Assembly (NCBI GenBank): GCA_964414265.1
Contig: CAYPVT010000011.1
Location: 1-22,090, forward strand
Length of the DNA stretch: 22,090 nucleotides
Direction of reading: 5' to 3'
From: VMEP01 sp964414265
GTDB taxonomy: Bacteria; Patescibacteriota; Minisyncoccia; Phycocordibacterales; VMEP01
Below, piece by piece: positions 1-8,293 of the stretch; the stretch's first letter is position 1; the number at the start of each line of letters is the position of its first letter. A program made the translations under genes and the position numbers. The notes under the pieces are model-generated. The model worked only from the letters and a program-made list of their open reading frames with translations. It was not told where the DNA came from and searched no databases.

Positions 1-155
1 GAATTTTTGGCGAATTACAAGTTAACTAAACCGCCATATGTCCGTACCTAAAACAAGAAAACTATACACACTTTTTCAGACTAACGTATCAAAAGTGGGA
101 TATACTAAAGAATAAAGAAGAATATTTTATTTAAGCTTAACTAGAATTTGTAAAC
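1..155. other. Left-edge intergenic region with a possible promoter
   Basis: No open reading frame of note is seen here. A TATACT hexamer at 101-106 and a TAGAAT hexamer at 142-147 could serve as -10 boxes for the gene starting at 156. The second lies only 8 bases from that ATG, the same arrangement seen at tpiA, the HIT gene and comEC, and would give an almost leaderless mRNA. No convincing -35 box is visible for either, and no terminator was found. Confidence 0.3.
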
Positions 156-752
156 ATGGACCAACCACAATCAACAGCCACTTCACAATCTATTGAGTAT
201 TACATTGGGACACTCATTATTGGTATCATTATTGGTACAGTAGCGACACTTTACTCTCTTCAAGGCGTTGCAGTAGAAGAGACGAACACATATCAAGTTG
301 GTTTTGAGGCCGCAAAAAAACGTGCTTTAGAAAGTAATCTTGGCGCGATGATTAAAACACAAGAAGATGTCCGCGCTTTATCTGGTAAGGTCACAGCAAT
401 TAATGGAAACCTAATTTCTGTTCGTGTACAATCTATGGATCCGTTTGAAGATCCAACGTTAGACGAGCGTATTGTTGCAGTTGAAAATACGACAAAAATA
501 ACAAAGTTTTTACAGAAAGACCAAGAAACAATTAAAAATGAAATGGATGCATTTATAAAAAAGACCCAGTCTGGTAGTAGTGCTAGTTCTTTGGCTACTC
601 CACCTCAACCACTCACTGTCGCTTCGTCTAGTATTAAGGAGATGAGATTTGGTGACGCAATTAATATTGTTGCGGAAAGCAACATAAAGACTGTTAAAGA
701 ATTCACCGCAAGCGAGATACAAATTCAACCACGTAGAGTGATTGCTAATTAG
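156..752 (+). CDS. Membrane-anchored extracytoplasmic protein, DUF5666-like fold (unknown function)
   Basis: The 198-residue protein has a short polar N-terminus, one membrane segment at about residues 17-36 (IGTLIIGIIIGTVATLYSL) and a polar domain that would face outside. The pattern of that domain, with G-K-V-T-A-I-N-G-N at about 76-84, a beta-rich stretch ending in T-T-K-I-T-K, then F-G-D-A-I-N-I-V and a closing strand, resembles small OB-like domains of the DUF5666 kind, known here only by pattern. A Ser/Ala/Pro-rich linker at about 140-157 separates the two halves. No catalytic residues are evident. The next gene starts 15 bases after the stop, so the two are probably co-transcribed. There is no Shine-Dalgarno before the ATG. 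A function cannot be assigned; a role at the cell envelope is inference. Confidence 0.75.
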   Translation: MDQPQSTATSQSIEYYIGTLIIGIIIGTVATLYSLQGVAVEETNTYQVGFEAAKKRALESNLGAMIKTQEDVRALSGKVTAINGNLISVRVQSMDPFEDPTLDERIVAVENTTKITKFLQKDQETIKNEMDAFIKKTQSGSSASSLATPPQPLTVASSSIKEMRFGDAINIVAESNIKTVKEFTASEIQIQPRRVIAN

Positions 753-767
753 TTTAATTTCTCAAAA

Positions 768-1430
768 ATGAACCTAAAAAACGAAATAATAAAAGGAGGT
801 AAAACATTCGTAATAACAATGATTCTCTTCTTTGCTGTTCAGTTTATCTACGCCTGGACAGGTCCAAACTTACCCCCACCGCAAGATAATACCCCAACTC
901 CGATTAACGTTTCTTCCACCGCACAAACAAAGACAGGGCAGTTAACAGTGGGAGGCCTTAATCTTCCAGCCGGAGCAGTAATTACAGGTGGTGGCAGTGT
1001 TGGCACCTATGGAGCAACCAGCGTTTATGGGGAAAAAAGTGGTTGGGGCGGTATTGATTTTAGGAATAGCAATGGAAATAGCGCTGGCACTCTAATGATG
1101 CACGGAAGTTATTCGGGTTTTTATAATGCAGCCAATAACAATTGGAGATGGTACGCAACCGAAGGAGGGAATACTTACCAGCCTGGTTATGTGCAAGCTA
1201 GCGATGTTTATGCTGGTGGCAGGTGGATGAGTAGTATTGTTAGCGATACTACTGTTTGTCCAGCAGGAACCTCACTTAAATCATGTATATATTACCAACG
1301 TTATTCACCGAGTTATGGATGGGTTGTTAACAGTTCCTGCGCCGGCATTGGCTCATGGAACGTTGCTTCTTTGGACGACGATACAGGGTGGAAAGAGCAA
1401 GCTTTGTACGTTGGTATTTTTTGTAACTAA
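768..1430 (+). CDS. Secreted or anchored surface protein with glycine/aromatic-rich middle (unknown function)
   Basis: The 220-residue protein begins with a signal-peptide-like segment: basic residues, then a hydrophobic core at about 13-30 (FVITMILFFAVQFIYAW). The mature part starts with a Pro-rich stretch (WTGPNLPPPQDN) and then P-I-N-V-S-S-T-A-Q-T-K-T-G, a motif I associate with large families of surface proteins in Parcubacteria. The middle is Gly, Asn, Tyr and Trp rich, reminiscent of phage tail-fibre or pilus-tip adhesin repeats. Four cysteines near the C-terminus (CPAGTSLKSC, SSCAG, FCN) could form disulfides outside the cell. It precedes the pilus operon, so a role in adhesion or as a minor pilus component is possible but unproven. 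No clear terminator follows it. Confidence 0.75.
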   Translation: MNLKNEIIKGGKTFVITMILFFAVQFIYAWTGPNLPPPQDNTPTPINVSSTAQTKTGQLTVGGLNLPAGAVITGGGSVGTYGATSVYGEKSGWGGIDFRNSNGNSAGTLMMHGSYSGFYNAANNNWRWYATEGGNTYQPGYVQASDVYAGGRWMSSIVSDTTVCPAGTSLKSCIYYQRYSPSYGWVVNSSCAGIGSWNVASLDDDTGWKEQALYVGIFCN

Positions 1431-1517
1431 TTTTTCAAACGGTGGACCTTTTAAGAATTAATTTAAGAGTATTTTTGTGCTATTAAAATAAATATATACA
1501 ACTGTTTTACTAAAACC

Positions 1518-1527
1518 TTGCTATAAT
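1518..1527 (+). promoter_or_regulatory. Extended -10 promoter of the pilus operon
   Basis: TTGCTATAAT places a perfect TATAAT at 1522-1527 behind a TG one base upstream (extended -10). No good -35 is seen. Transcription would start near 1534, about 10 bases before the pilB ATG, giving a very short leader. Confidence 0.6.
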
Positions 1528-1544
1528 TTAAGGAACACACTTCG

Positions 1545-3296
1545 ATGATCCTTGATGAGACACAATTAAAAAAGTTTATTTTAGATTCAGGTCTTGTTTC
1601 GCGTGGGGACATGGAGGCTATTGAGAAAAAAAATAAGAAAAAAAACCAAACACTTAGTGAAATACTTTTATCTGAAGGAAAAATTTCAGAGAATGATTTA
1701 AAAAGAACAGAAGCTTATCTTCTTGGGATACCATATATAAGTTTAAAAGGAGAGAAAATTGAATTTTCAGTACTTTCTTTGATTCCAGAGCCGATTGCAA
1801 GACATCACAACATTGTTTCTTATCGAAAAACTGCAACTGAACTTGAAGTTGCAATGCTTGATGCCGATGACTTGGAAGCGATTGAGTTTATTAAGAAAAA
1901 AACTGGCCTTAAGATTTTGCCACGTCTAACAGATACAGAGTCCATTAAAGGGGTGCTTTTGCAATATCAAAAAAGTCTTAAGGCTGAATTTGACGACATC
2001 ATTCAAAAAGAAGCAAGCTCGCTTAAGCTTGTAGCAGAAGATGGTGGAGAAGAAATATCAGAGAAGGAATTAAAAAAACTTGCTGAGGATTTACCAGTTG
2101 TGCGTATTGTGGATACGCTTTTGAATCATGCGATTATTCAAGATGCTTCAGACATACATATAGAACCACAAGACGGACAGCTTTTAGTTAGGTATCGTGT
2201 TGATGGAATTTTGCGAGACGCTATGGTTTTACCAAAAACAGCTGGCCCCGGGATTGTTGCGCGCATAAAAGTTCTCTCAAATTTGAAACTAGACGAAAAA
2301 CGTCTTCCTCAAGACGGAAGATTTAAAATAAATTTAAGCGATCAGAATGTTTCTTTTCGTGTTTCAACTCTGCCGACATATTTTGGAGAAAAAACAGTTA
2401 TGCGTCTTTTAAAAGAATCAGTTTCTGGTTTTACTCTTGAGGGGTTGGGTTTTCATGGGGAAGGGCTTGAGCGGGTTCATTCGGCGACAAGACAAACAGT
2501 TGGGATGATTTTGGCAACCGGCCCGACTGGTTCTGGAAAAACCACGACTCTTTATACAATTTTGGATATTGTTAATACGCCAGATGTAAACATTTCAACA
2601 ATCGAAGATCCTATTGAATACCAAATGAAGCGCATTAACCAAACGCAAGTTAAGCCAGAAATTGGTCTTACTTTTGCAAATGGTTTACGTTCTCTTGTCC
2701 GTCAGGACCCAGATATTATTATGGTTGGTGAAATTCGCGATAATGAAACAGCCTCTCTTGCGATTAACGCTGCTTTAACTGGACACCTCGTGCTCTCAAC
2801 TCTTCACACAAACTCTGCGGCGGGAGCCATCCCACGTTTACTTGAAATGGGAGCAGAGCCGTTTCTTCTGACTTCAACACTCGATATTGTTTTGGCTCAA
2901 CGTCTAGTCCGAAGACTTTGTAATCAAAAAGAAAAATATATTCTTTCCGACTTGGAATTACGCAATTTAGGTAAGCTTGTTGATCTTGAGCGTATGCTTA
3001 AGTTTTTGCGCGAAGAAAAAATTGTTGGGCCAAAAGACGGGTGGGATAAAATTCCATTTTATAAGCCAATGAAGTCGGCAGAATGCGAAGAAGGATATAA
3101 GGGTCGAATTGGAATACACGAAGTTCTTAAGGTGACACCAACAATAAAAGAACTTATTTTAAAGGGTGCGACTTCGGACGAAGTAGAGGCTCAGGCAAAA
3201 AAAGAAGGAATGATGACGATGCTTGAAGATGGAATATTTTTTGCCGCTCAAGGTGTTACAACAATAGAGGAGGTCTTGCGTGTGGTTTCAGAATAA
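1545..3296 (+). CDS. pilB: Type IV pilus assembly ATPase PilB (GspE family)
   Basis: A 583-residue cytoplasmic hexameric ATPase that powers pilus extension. The N-terminal third (about 1-150) matches the MshEN/GspE N-terminal region, which links the motor to the inner-membrane platform. The motor domain carries a clear Walker A, GPTGSGKT at 326-333, an Asp box around T-I-E-D-P-I-E-Y, a Walker B-type stretch D-P-D-I-I-M-V-G-E-I-R at 388-398, and a His box around L-S-T-L-H-T-N. PilB normally has a four-cysteine zinc site near the C-terminus. Only one cysteine of each pair remains (R-R-L-C-N-Q-K and A-E-C-E-E-G-Y-K-G-R), so zinc binding is probably lost. It is the first gene of the pilus operon. 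PilT is less likely because of the long N-terminal domain. Confidence 0.95.
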   Translation: MILDETQLKKFILDSGLVSRGDMEAIEKKNKKKNQTLSEILLSEGKISENDLKRTEAYLLGIPYISLKGEKIEFSVLSLIPEPIARHHNIVSYRKTATELEVAMLDADDLEAIEFIKKKTGLKILPRLTDTESIKGVLLQYQKSLKAEFDDIIQKEASSLKLVAEDGGEEISEKELKKLAEDLPVVRIVDTLLNHAIIQDASDIHIEPQDGQLLVRYRVDGILRDAMVLPKTAGPGIVARIKVLSNLKLDEKRLPQDGRFKINLSDQNVSFRVSTLPTYFGEKTVMRLLKESVSGFTLEGLGFHGEGLERVHSATRQTVGMILATGPTGSGKTTTLYTILDIVNTPDVNISTIEDPIEYQMKRINQTQVKPEIGLTFANGLRSLVRQDPDIIMVGEIRDNETASLAINAALTGHLVLSTLHTNSAAGAIPRLLEMGAEPFLLTSTLDIVLAQRLVRRLCNQKEKYILSDLELRNLGKLVDLERMLKFLREEKIVGPKDGWDKIPFYKPMKSAECEEGYKGRIGIHEVLKVTPTIKELILKGATSDEVEAQAKKEGMMTMLEDGIFFAAQGVTTIEEVLRVVSE

Positions 3297-3300
3297 TAAA

Positions 3301-4515
3301 ATGAGATTTTTTTATAAAGCAAAAACTGAAACTGGGATTATTGAGAGCGGTTATTTACAAGCATCTGACCAGACCGAGCTTGAAAATCTTCTTCGCGGGA
3401 AAAAACAGACACTAGTTTTTTTTAAAGAAGAAAAAAAGTTAGCATTTTTTGACGTTACCGCGATTAATAATATGTTTGTGTGGGTAAAACTTCACGACAA
3501 GATTATTTTTACAAGAAATCTTTCGGTAATGCTTTCAGCAGGACTTCCGCTTTCTAGGTCACTTAGTATTTTAGAGAAACAAACAAAAAATTTTAAATTC
3601 AAAATAGCCTTGGGTAGTTTGATTGAAGATATAAACGCCGGAATGGGATTAAGTGATGGAATGAAAAAATTCCCAGCGATTTTTTCAAACCTTTTCGTTT
3701 CAATGGTTAAGGCAGGCGAAGAATCCGGTAGTTTGCCACAATCTTTACGTGCGGTAGGGGAGCAACTTGAGCGTACATATACCATAAATAGAAAAGTGAG
3801 AGGGGCGCTCACTTACCCTGCGATAATTTTGTCGGCAGTTTTTGGAATCGGTATTTTAATGCTTATTTATGTCGTGCCAACACTAACGAAAACATTTGCT
3901 GATTTGCATGTTGAGTTACCAACGAGTACAAAATTCATAATAAACACAAGTTCTTTTCTCGTTAATCACACTGCTCTCGTTATAATTGGATTGATATTTT
4001 TTATTTTTCTATCTTATCTTGGAATAAAAACACAAAAGGGACAGATATTTATTAGTTTTGTTTCTATGCATTTCCCTGTGATTAGTAAAATTGTTCAGGA
4101 ATTTAATTCAGCGCGCGCCACAAGAACACTCTCTGCTCTTTTTACTGCAGGTGTTCCCGTTCAGTACGCAATTTCAATTTCTGCTGATGTTATGCAAAAC
4201 GTTTACTTTAAAAAAGTGCTTATTGAAGCAGGTGAGAAGATAGAAAAAGGTTCGACATTATCCTCTGTTTTTAAAGACCATTCAGATCTATATCCAGTTA
4301 TTGTTGGTGAGATGATTGAAGTTGGGGAGGAGACGGGGAAGCTTGCAGAGATGTTGATGAATATTGCCGTTTTTTACGAAGAAGAAGTTGAGGCTGCGAC
4401 GAAAGACCTCTCTACTATAATTGAACCACTTCTTATGATTGTGATTGGCGCGGCAGTTGGCTTTTTTGCGGTATCAATGATTTCTCCAATGTATTCTGTT
4501 ATGTCGGGAATTTAA
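3301..4515 (+). CDS. pilC: Type IV pilus inner-membrane platform protein PilC (GspF family)
   Basis: About 404 residues from ATG 3301. It is the polytopic platform on which PilB assembles pilin subunits. The N-terminus has the family opening F-Y-K-A-K-T-E-T-G with an S-G-Y-L-Q-A-S-D stretch. Two T2SF domains follow, each with the F-x-R-x-L-x-x-x-L-x-A-G-x-P signature (FTRNLSVMLSAGLPLSRSL, and later ARATRTLSALFTAGVPV). Three membrane segments are visible: after A-L-T-Y-P, in the middle (ALVIIGLIFFIFLSYLGI) and at the end after I-I-E-P. A GTG at 3280, inside pilB, has a perfect GAGGAGG six bases upstream and would add 7 residues. ATG 3301 fits the family N-terminus better, and most genes here lack Shine-Dalgarno sequences, so I chose ATG, with real uncertainty. 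Confidence 0.93.
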   Translation: MRFFYKAKTETGIIESGYLQASDQTELENLLRGKKQTLVFFKEEKKLAFFDVTAINNMFVWVKLHDKIIFTRNLSVMLSAGLPLSRSLSILEKQTKNFKFKIALGSLIEDINAGMGLSDGMKKFPAIFSNLFVSMVKAGEESGSLPQSLRAVGEQLERTYTINRKVRGALTYPAIILSAVFGIGILMLIYVVPTLTKTFADLHVELPTSTKFIINTSSFLVNHTALVIIGLIFFIFLSYLGIKTQKGQIFISFVSMHFPVISKIVQEFNSARATRTLSALFTAGVPVQYAISISADVMQNVYFKKVLIEAGEKIEKGSTLSSVFKDHSDLYPVIVGEMIEVGEETGKLAEMLMNIAVFYEEEVEAATKDLSTIIEPLLMIVIGAAVGFFAVSMISPMYSVMSGI

Positions 4516-4557
4516 AGTGTGGGATTGAGACAGGGGTCGTGCGTTTAATTTACCAAG

Positions 4558-5058
4558 ATGAAAATATTTACAATACAAAAAAATAACGAGAGCGTGGTGA
4601 ACGGTAAACAAGGACTTACCTTAATTGAACTTCTTGTTGTGATCGCCATTATGGCACTTCTCGGGAGTATTTTGTGGGGTGGCTTATCTAGTTATCGCGA
4701 TGTTCAGGCGCTTGAAAGCGCAACAGATGTTGTCGTCGCAACATTGGGTGAAGCGCGTTCGCGAGCCACTTCGTCTGTTGGGAATAAACAGTACGGCGTA
4801 CATTTTGCAGAAAGTAGCGTGACTCAATTCGAGGGAACTCAATATGCGAGTTCAAGTTCAAGTAATATAGTGACAAATTTAAACGGAGCGGTTTCGTTGT
4901 CGTTTGGTGGACTTACAGCATCATCAAGTGAAATTGTTTTTGAAAAATTTTCTGGAAGAGGGAGCGCCTCTGGCCAAGTGGTAATATTTTTACGAGGAGA
5001 TCCCGCAAAGAATTTCATGGTTGTTATAGAGCCAACAGGTATCGCGTATCGTAAATAA
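4558..5058 (+). CDS. Type IV pilin-like protein, GspH/FimT-like
   Basis: The 166-residue prepilin has a polar leader ending in K-Q-G followed by LTLIELLVVIAIMALLG, the classical class III signal. Cleavage by prepilin peptidase after Gly would leave Leu1 and Glu5 of the mature pilin. The hydrophobic helix (about residues 20-40) is followed by a Ser-rich globular domain. Residues such as L-E-S-A-T-D-V-V-V-A-T-L-G-E-A-R-S-R-A are typical of minor pseudopilins of the GspH type. It lies 42 bases after pilC with no terminator between. A GTG at 4594 would give a shorter leader; ATG 4558 is kept. It could be the major or a minor pilin; sequence alone does not decide. Confidence 0.85.
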   Translation: MKIFTIQKNNESVVNGKQGLTLIELLVVIAIMALLGSILWGGLSSYRDVQALESATDVVVATLGEARSRATSSVGNKQYGVHFAESSVTQFEGTQYASSSSSNIVTNLNGAVSLSFGGLTASSSEIVFEKFSGRGSASGQVVIFLRGDPAKNFMVVIEPTGIAYRK

Positions 5059-5065
5059 TTAAACG

Positions 5066-5557
5066 ATGAAAATTTTTAAAAAAATATATCACGATAAAAA
5101 TGGCTTCGGCTTGATTGAGGTGGTGATTGGAGTCGCTATTATCTCTATCTCGTTGTTTGCAATTATGTCTTCGGCGAGAGGAGCGGTTGATTTAAACCGT
5201 CGTGCCATTTCCGAAATAAAAGGAAAATTAATTTTAGAAGAGGGAAGCGAAGTGATCCGCTTTATGAGAGACAGTGCTTGGAATAACGTAAGTTCTCTTT
5301 CAACCACAACAACTTATTACCTAGCGACAACAACAACTGGGTGGATAGCAACAACGACGCAGAGTAAAATTGACGGACTTTTCTTGCGTCGGATTGTAGT
5401 GAGCGATGTTTTTCGCGGGACAGGAGACAAAATTTCTGAAAGCGGGGCTTATGATAGCGGAACAAAAAAGTTCACCGTTACTGTTTTGTACGAAGGGCGT
5501 TTTGGTACCACTACCAAGCAAACAACGTTTTATTTGAGTGATATTTTTGATAACTAA
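5066..5557 (+). CDS. Type IV pilin-like protein, PilV/GspI-like
   Basis: A 163-residue prepilin. The leader ends in K-N-G, followed by FGLIEVVIGVAIISISLF, so cleavage leaves Phe1 and Glu5. It starts 7 bases after the preceding pilin and is co-transcribed. The stretch after the helix is unusual: L-S-T-T-T-T-Y-Y-L-A-T-T-T-T-G-W-I-A-T-T-T-Q, three threonine runs encoded by ACA/ACC/ACG repeats (about 5300-5360). The C-terminal half (about R-R-I-V-V-S-D-V-F-R-G-T-G through F-Y-L-S-D-I-F) is beta-rich, as in minor pilins. A minor pilin role is the best reading. The threonine runs may be O-glycosylated, which is speculation. Confidence 0.83.
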   Translation: MKIFKKIYHDKNGFGLIEVVIGVAIISISLFAIMSSARGAVDLNRRAISEIKGKLILEEGSEVIRFMRDSAWNNVSSLSTTTTYYLATTTTGWIATTTQSKIDGLFLRRIVVSDVFRGTGDKISESGAYDSGTKKFTVTVLYEGRFGTTTKQTTFYLSDIFDN

Positions 5558-5567
5558 AATTTCTTTT

Positions 5568-6083
5568 ATGAAAAAAGAGAATAAAAATAAAAATAGTGGT
5601 TACACTTTAGCAGAAATGCTCGGTTACCTTTTTGCTCTTAGCCTCATTTCCGTTTTAGTTGTAAATTCGCTTCTCGTACTTTCCAAAGCTTTTATTTCAA
5701 TGAAAACATCCCGTGCTGTTGGTACAAGCGCCGTTGTTTCTTTTGATCAGATGGTGAAGGAGATTAGAAGCGCAAAGAGCATTGCTCCCTCTAGTGTCTT
5801 AAAAACAAACCCTGGAAAACTTGTTTTGACGATGCCTTCAGGTTCGCCGACAACAACGATAGAGTTTTCTTTGGGGAATTCAAACTCACTGCATAAGTTT
5901 GAGAATGGGGTAGACCAAGGTGTTTTGATTGCAACAGGAACAGAGGTTTCCAGACTCGTTTTCAGTGTTGCAACAACAACAAAAAGCACAGCGGTCTCTA
6001 TTGAGATGATTATAAAGGATAGTACGGGGAGGACTTCAACAGAAGAGAGGTTTTTTTCAACAGCAACGGTGAGAACCTATTGA
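5568..6083 (+). CDS. Type IV pilin-like protein, PilW/GspJ-like
   Basis: About 171 residues from ATG 5568. An upstream ATG at 5538 overlaps the previous gene and would put extra hydrophobic residues in front of the leader, which is unlikely for a prepilin. The leader K-K-E-N-K-N-K-N-S-G is followed by YTLAEMLGYLFALSLISVLV: cleavage after Gly leaves Tyr1 and Glu5. The body has F-D-Q-M-V-K-E-I-R-S-A-K-S, a motif typical of GspJ/PilW minor pilins (helix followed by an R/K-S-A stretch), then a beta-rich domain with threonine runs (P-T-T-T-I, A-T-T-T-K). It follows the preceding gene by 10 bases. Confidence 0.82.
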   Translation: MKKENKNKNSGYTLAEMLGYLFALSLISVLVVNSLLVLSKAFISMKTSRAVGTSAVVSFDQMVKEIRSAKSIAPSSVLKTNPGKLVLTMPSGSPTTTIEFSLGNSNSLHKFENGVDQGVLIATGTEVSRLVFSVATTTKSTAVSIEMIIKDSTGRTSTEERFFSTATVRTY

Positions 6084-6102
6084 TTAATGGTAAAGTTAAG
6101 AG

Positions 6103-7473
6103 ATGAACAAAAGAATTAACATTAATAATCAGAGTGGGCAGGCGGTTCTTACTGTTGTGGTTTTTTTACTTTCAATCGGAATGTCTATTGTTTATGGAGT
6201 CGTTTCACCAACATTAAAACAATCCGCTGTTGCTGAAAATTTTATACAATCAAGCCAGAGTTACGTGACCTCAGAGTCTGGAATTGAAGATGTTATTTAC
6301 AGATTAAAAAAAGGAATGCAGGTCGGGGAAACTGAAGTTCTTTTAGTTGCAAACTCTACCGCAACAACAACAATTACCCCGGTTGGCAATAATGAAAAAT
6401 CAATCACTTCTTCTGGTAATAGTTTAAATAGAGTGCGTAACACGAACGCCAACCTTGTTACTAAAAATGGAGTTACTTTTACTTATGGAGTACAGGCTGG
6501 AAATGGGGGATTTTTTATAGAAAATAGCGGTAAGGTTCTTGGAAATATTTATTCAAACGGGCCTGTTTTTGGTCAAAATCTTAACCTTGTTAAAGGGGAT
6601 GTTGTTTCCGCTGGTTTTTACGGAATCATTAATGGTGTTCACGCAACAGGGACTGCCTATGCTCATATAATTAATAATTCCACTGTAGACAAAGATGCTT
6701 ATTACAGTTCGTCTTTTAACGCGAGTGTTCTTGGAACGAGGCATCCTGGTAGTCCAGACCAGCCAAGCGCGTCTCTTCCAATTCCAGACACTACTATTTC
6801 TGCTTGGGAGCAGGAGGCCCTTGCAGGCGGTACTATTAGCCACCCATGCCCTTACGTCATAACAGGGAATAAAACACTTGGGCCAGTGAAAATTACCTGT
6901 GACCTTACTATTTCTGGAAGTGCAGTTGTGACGCTTAACGGTCCGGTGTGGGTTTCTGGTGACATAAGAATTAGGAATAACCCAGTCATTAAGGTTTCAC
7001 CAACGCTTGGTCCTAAGAGTGTGGCGGTAATCGCTGATAATCCATATCATCGACACCACGATGATTGGCATGACGATAGTAATTATGGAGAGAGTCAGAT
7101 TTCTGTTGAAAATTCGCCAACATTTCAAGGCTCTGGGGATACTGGTTCTTATATATTAATGATTTCTCAAAACAACGACGCAGAATTAAGTTATTACAAT
7201 TGGTGGTCTGACTGGTGGGGAAATGAATGGCATAGTTGGTGGAGTGCGCCTGCGATTAATGTTGCCAATAGTGCGAATGGGGCAGTTCTTTTTTACGCCG
7301 GACATGGGGAGGTGTTACTTGAAGACAACGTTAGTGTAAAAGAGGTGACAGCCTATAGAGTTCGTTTAAAAAATTCAGCCCAGGTTACTTACGAAACAGG
7401 GTTATCCTCACTTCTTTTCTCTAGTGGCCCATCTGGTTCGTGGACGGTTAATGGTTGGGGGGAGGCTAGGTAG
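6103..7473 (+). CDS. Large pilin-like surface protein with His/Asp and Trp clusters
   Basis: The 456-residue protein has an N-terminal hydrophobic helix (AVLTVVVFLLSIGMSIVYGV, about 14-33) after N-N-Q-S-G-Q, in the position of a prepilin helix but without the usual Glu5. The helix continues into A-V-A-E-N-F-I-Q-S-S-Q-S-Y-V-T-S-E-S-G-I-E-D, as in PilX/GspK-like proteins. The long body is beta-rich (S-G-K-V-L-G-N-I-Y-S-N-G-P-V and V-T-L-N-G-P-V-W-V-S-G-D-I-R-I), resembling polymer-forming beta-helix folds. Two odd patches occur: HRHHDDWHDD at about 316-325 and NWWSDWWGNEWHSWW at about 366-380, with seven tryptophans in fifteen residues. As the last gene of the pilus operon it may be a tip or cap component. 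Its function is unknown. Confidence 0.8.
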   Translation: MNKRININNQSGQAVLTVVVFLLSIGMSIVYGVVSPTLKQSAVAENFIQSSQSYVTSESGIEDVIYRLKKGMQVGETEVLLVANSTATTTITPVGNNEKSITSSGNSLNRVRNTNANLVTKNGVTFTYGVQAGNGGFFIENSGKVLGNIYSNGPVFGQNLNLVKGDVVSAGFYGIINGVHATGTAYAHIINNSTVDKDAYYSSSFNASVLGTRHPGSPDQPSASLPIPDTTISAWEQEALAGGTISHPCPYVITGNKTLGPVKITCDLTISGSAVVTLNGPVWVSGDIRIRNNPVIKVSPTLGPKSVAVIADNPYHRHHDDWHDDSNYGESQISVENSPTFQGSGDTGSYILMISQNNDAELSYYNWWSDWWGNEWHSWWSAPAINVANSANGAVLFYAGHGEVLLEDNVSVKEVTAYRVRLKNSAQVTYETGLSSLLFSSGPSGSWTVNGWGEAR

Positions 7474-7488
7474 AAATATTTTTGATGG

Positions 7489-7508
7489 GTAACACCGTGT
7501 GTTACAAT
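7489..7508 (+). promoter_or_regulatory. tpiA promoter with a palindrome on its -10 region
   Basis: TGTTACAAT contains the -10 TACAAT at 7503-7508 with the extended TG. It ends 7 bases before the tpiA ATG, so the mRNA would be leaderless or nearly so. GTAACAC (7489-7495) and GTGTTAC (7499-7505) form a perfect 7-base inverted repeat overlapping the -10, which could be an operator. Confidence 0.5.
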
Positions 7509-7515
7509 CAAACAA

Positions 7516-8289
7516 ATGAAAAAAATTGTTATTGGTAACTGGAAGATGAATCCAGAAAAAGTGGACGAGGCAAAAAAGATTGCCGGTGGAATTGTTAAGG
7601 TATGTAAAAATTTAAAAAAAACAGAGGTTGCTGTTTGCCCACCAACCCTTTTTATCTCGGCGATAGCAGACACTCTACAAAAAACAAAAATCTCTATTGG
7701 TGCACAGGATGCTTTTTATGAACCAAAAGGCGCTTATACTGGTTCTGTGTCAGTTGATATGCTAAAGAGAATTGGGGTTAAGTACATTATTTTGGGACAT
7801 TCTGAAAGAAGGGAGCTTGGGGAGACGGATGAGCTTGTTAACAAGAAGTTAAAAGTTTGTTTGAAAAATAAAGTGACCCCAGTTGTTTGTGTCGGCGAGA
7901 AAGTTCGAGACGCGCACGGATATTATCTAGCCTTTATAAAAAAAGAAATTGAACATTCCTTGTCTGGGGTTAAAAGAAAAGATTTGAAGGACGTGATTAT
8001 TGCCTACGAGCCAGTATGGGCGGTTGGGAGTAAAGCACTTAAAGCAATTGAAGCGAGCGATCTTTCTGAAATGGTGATTTATATAAAGCGCACTCTTACC
8101 GATTTGTTTGGGTCTGCTGCCGCGCAATCGGTTAGAATTTTGTACGGAGGTTCGGTTAATAAAGAAAATGCTGGAGAGTTTTTTAACGGAAGTGGGTTAA
8201 GCGGTTTACTTGTTGGTCGTGACAGTCTTGATGTGAAAAAATTTGGAGACATAGTTTTGCTTACCGAAGAGGTGGCTTCCCTAAAATAA
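7516..8289 (+). CDS. tpiA: Triosephosphate isomerase
   Basis: The 257-residue cytoplasmic enzyme interconverts dihydroxyacetone phosphate and glyceraldehyde 3-phosphate. The N-terminal strand GNWKMN carries catalytic Lys10. The electrophile His95 is in GHSERR, the base Glu165 in A-Y-E-P-V-W-A, and the phosphate-binding end in L-Y-G-G-S-V-N and L-V-G-R. The flexible loop 6 normally reads P-V-W-A-I-G-T-G-K; here it is P-V-W-A-V-G-S-K-A-L, one glycine shorter, which could alter loop closure. The length is normal for the family. It is followed 4 bases later by pgk, so the two glycolytic genes form an operon. Confidence 0.97.
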   Translation: MKKIVIGNWKMNPEKVDEAKKIAGGIVKVCKNLKKTEVAVCPPTLFISAIADTLQKTKISIGAQDAFYEPKGAYTGSVSVDMLKRIGVKYIILGHSERRELGETDELVNKKLKVCLKNKVTPVVCVGEKVRDAHGYYLAFIKKEIEHSLSGVKRKDLKDVIIAYEPVWAVGSKALKAIEASDLSEMVIYIKRTLTDLFGSAAAQSVRILYGGSVNKENAGEFFNGSGLSGLLVGRDSLDVKKFGDIVLLTEEVASLK

Positions 8290-8293
8290 TGAT

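Noticed and set aside
1431..1517. A terminator between the 768-1430 gene and pilB
   Set aside because: No stem longer than a few bases followed by a T run could be found.
3492..3812. A 106-codon minus-strand frame inside pilC
   Set aside because: It is a shadow of pilC, whose own frame shows the T2SF signatures here.
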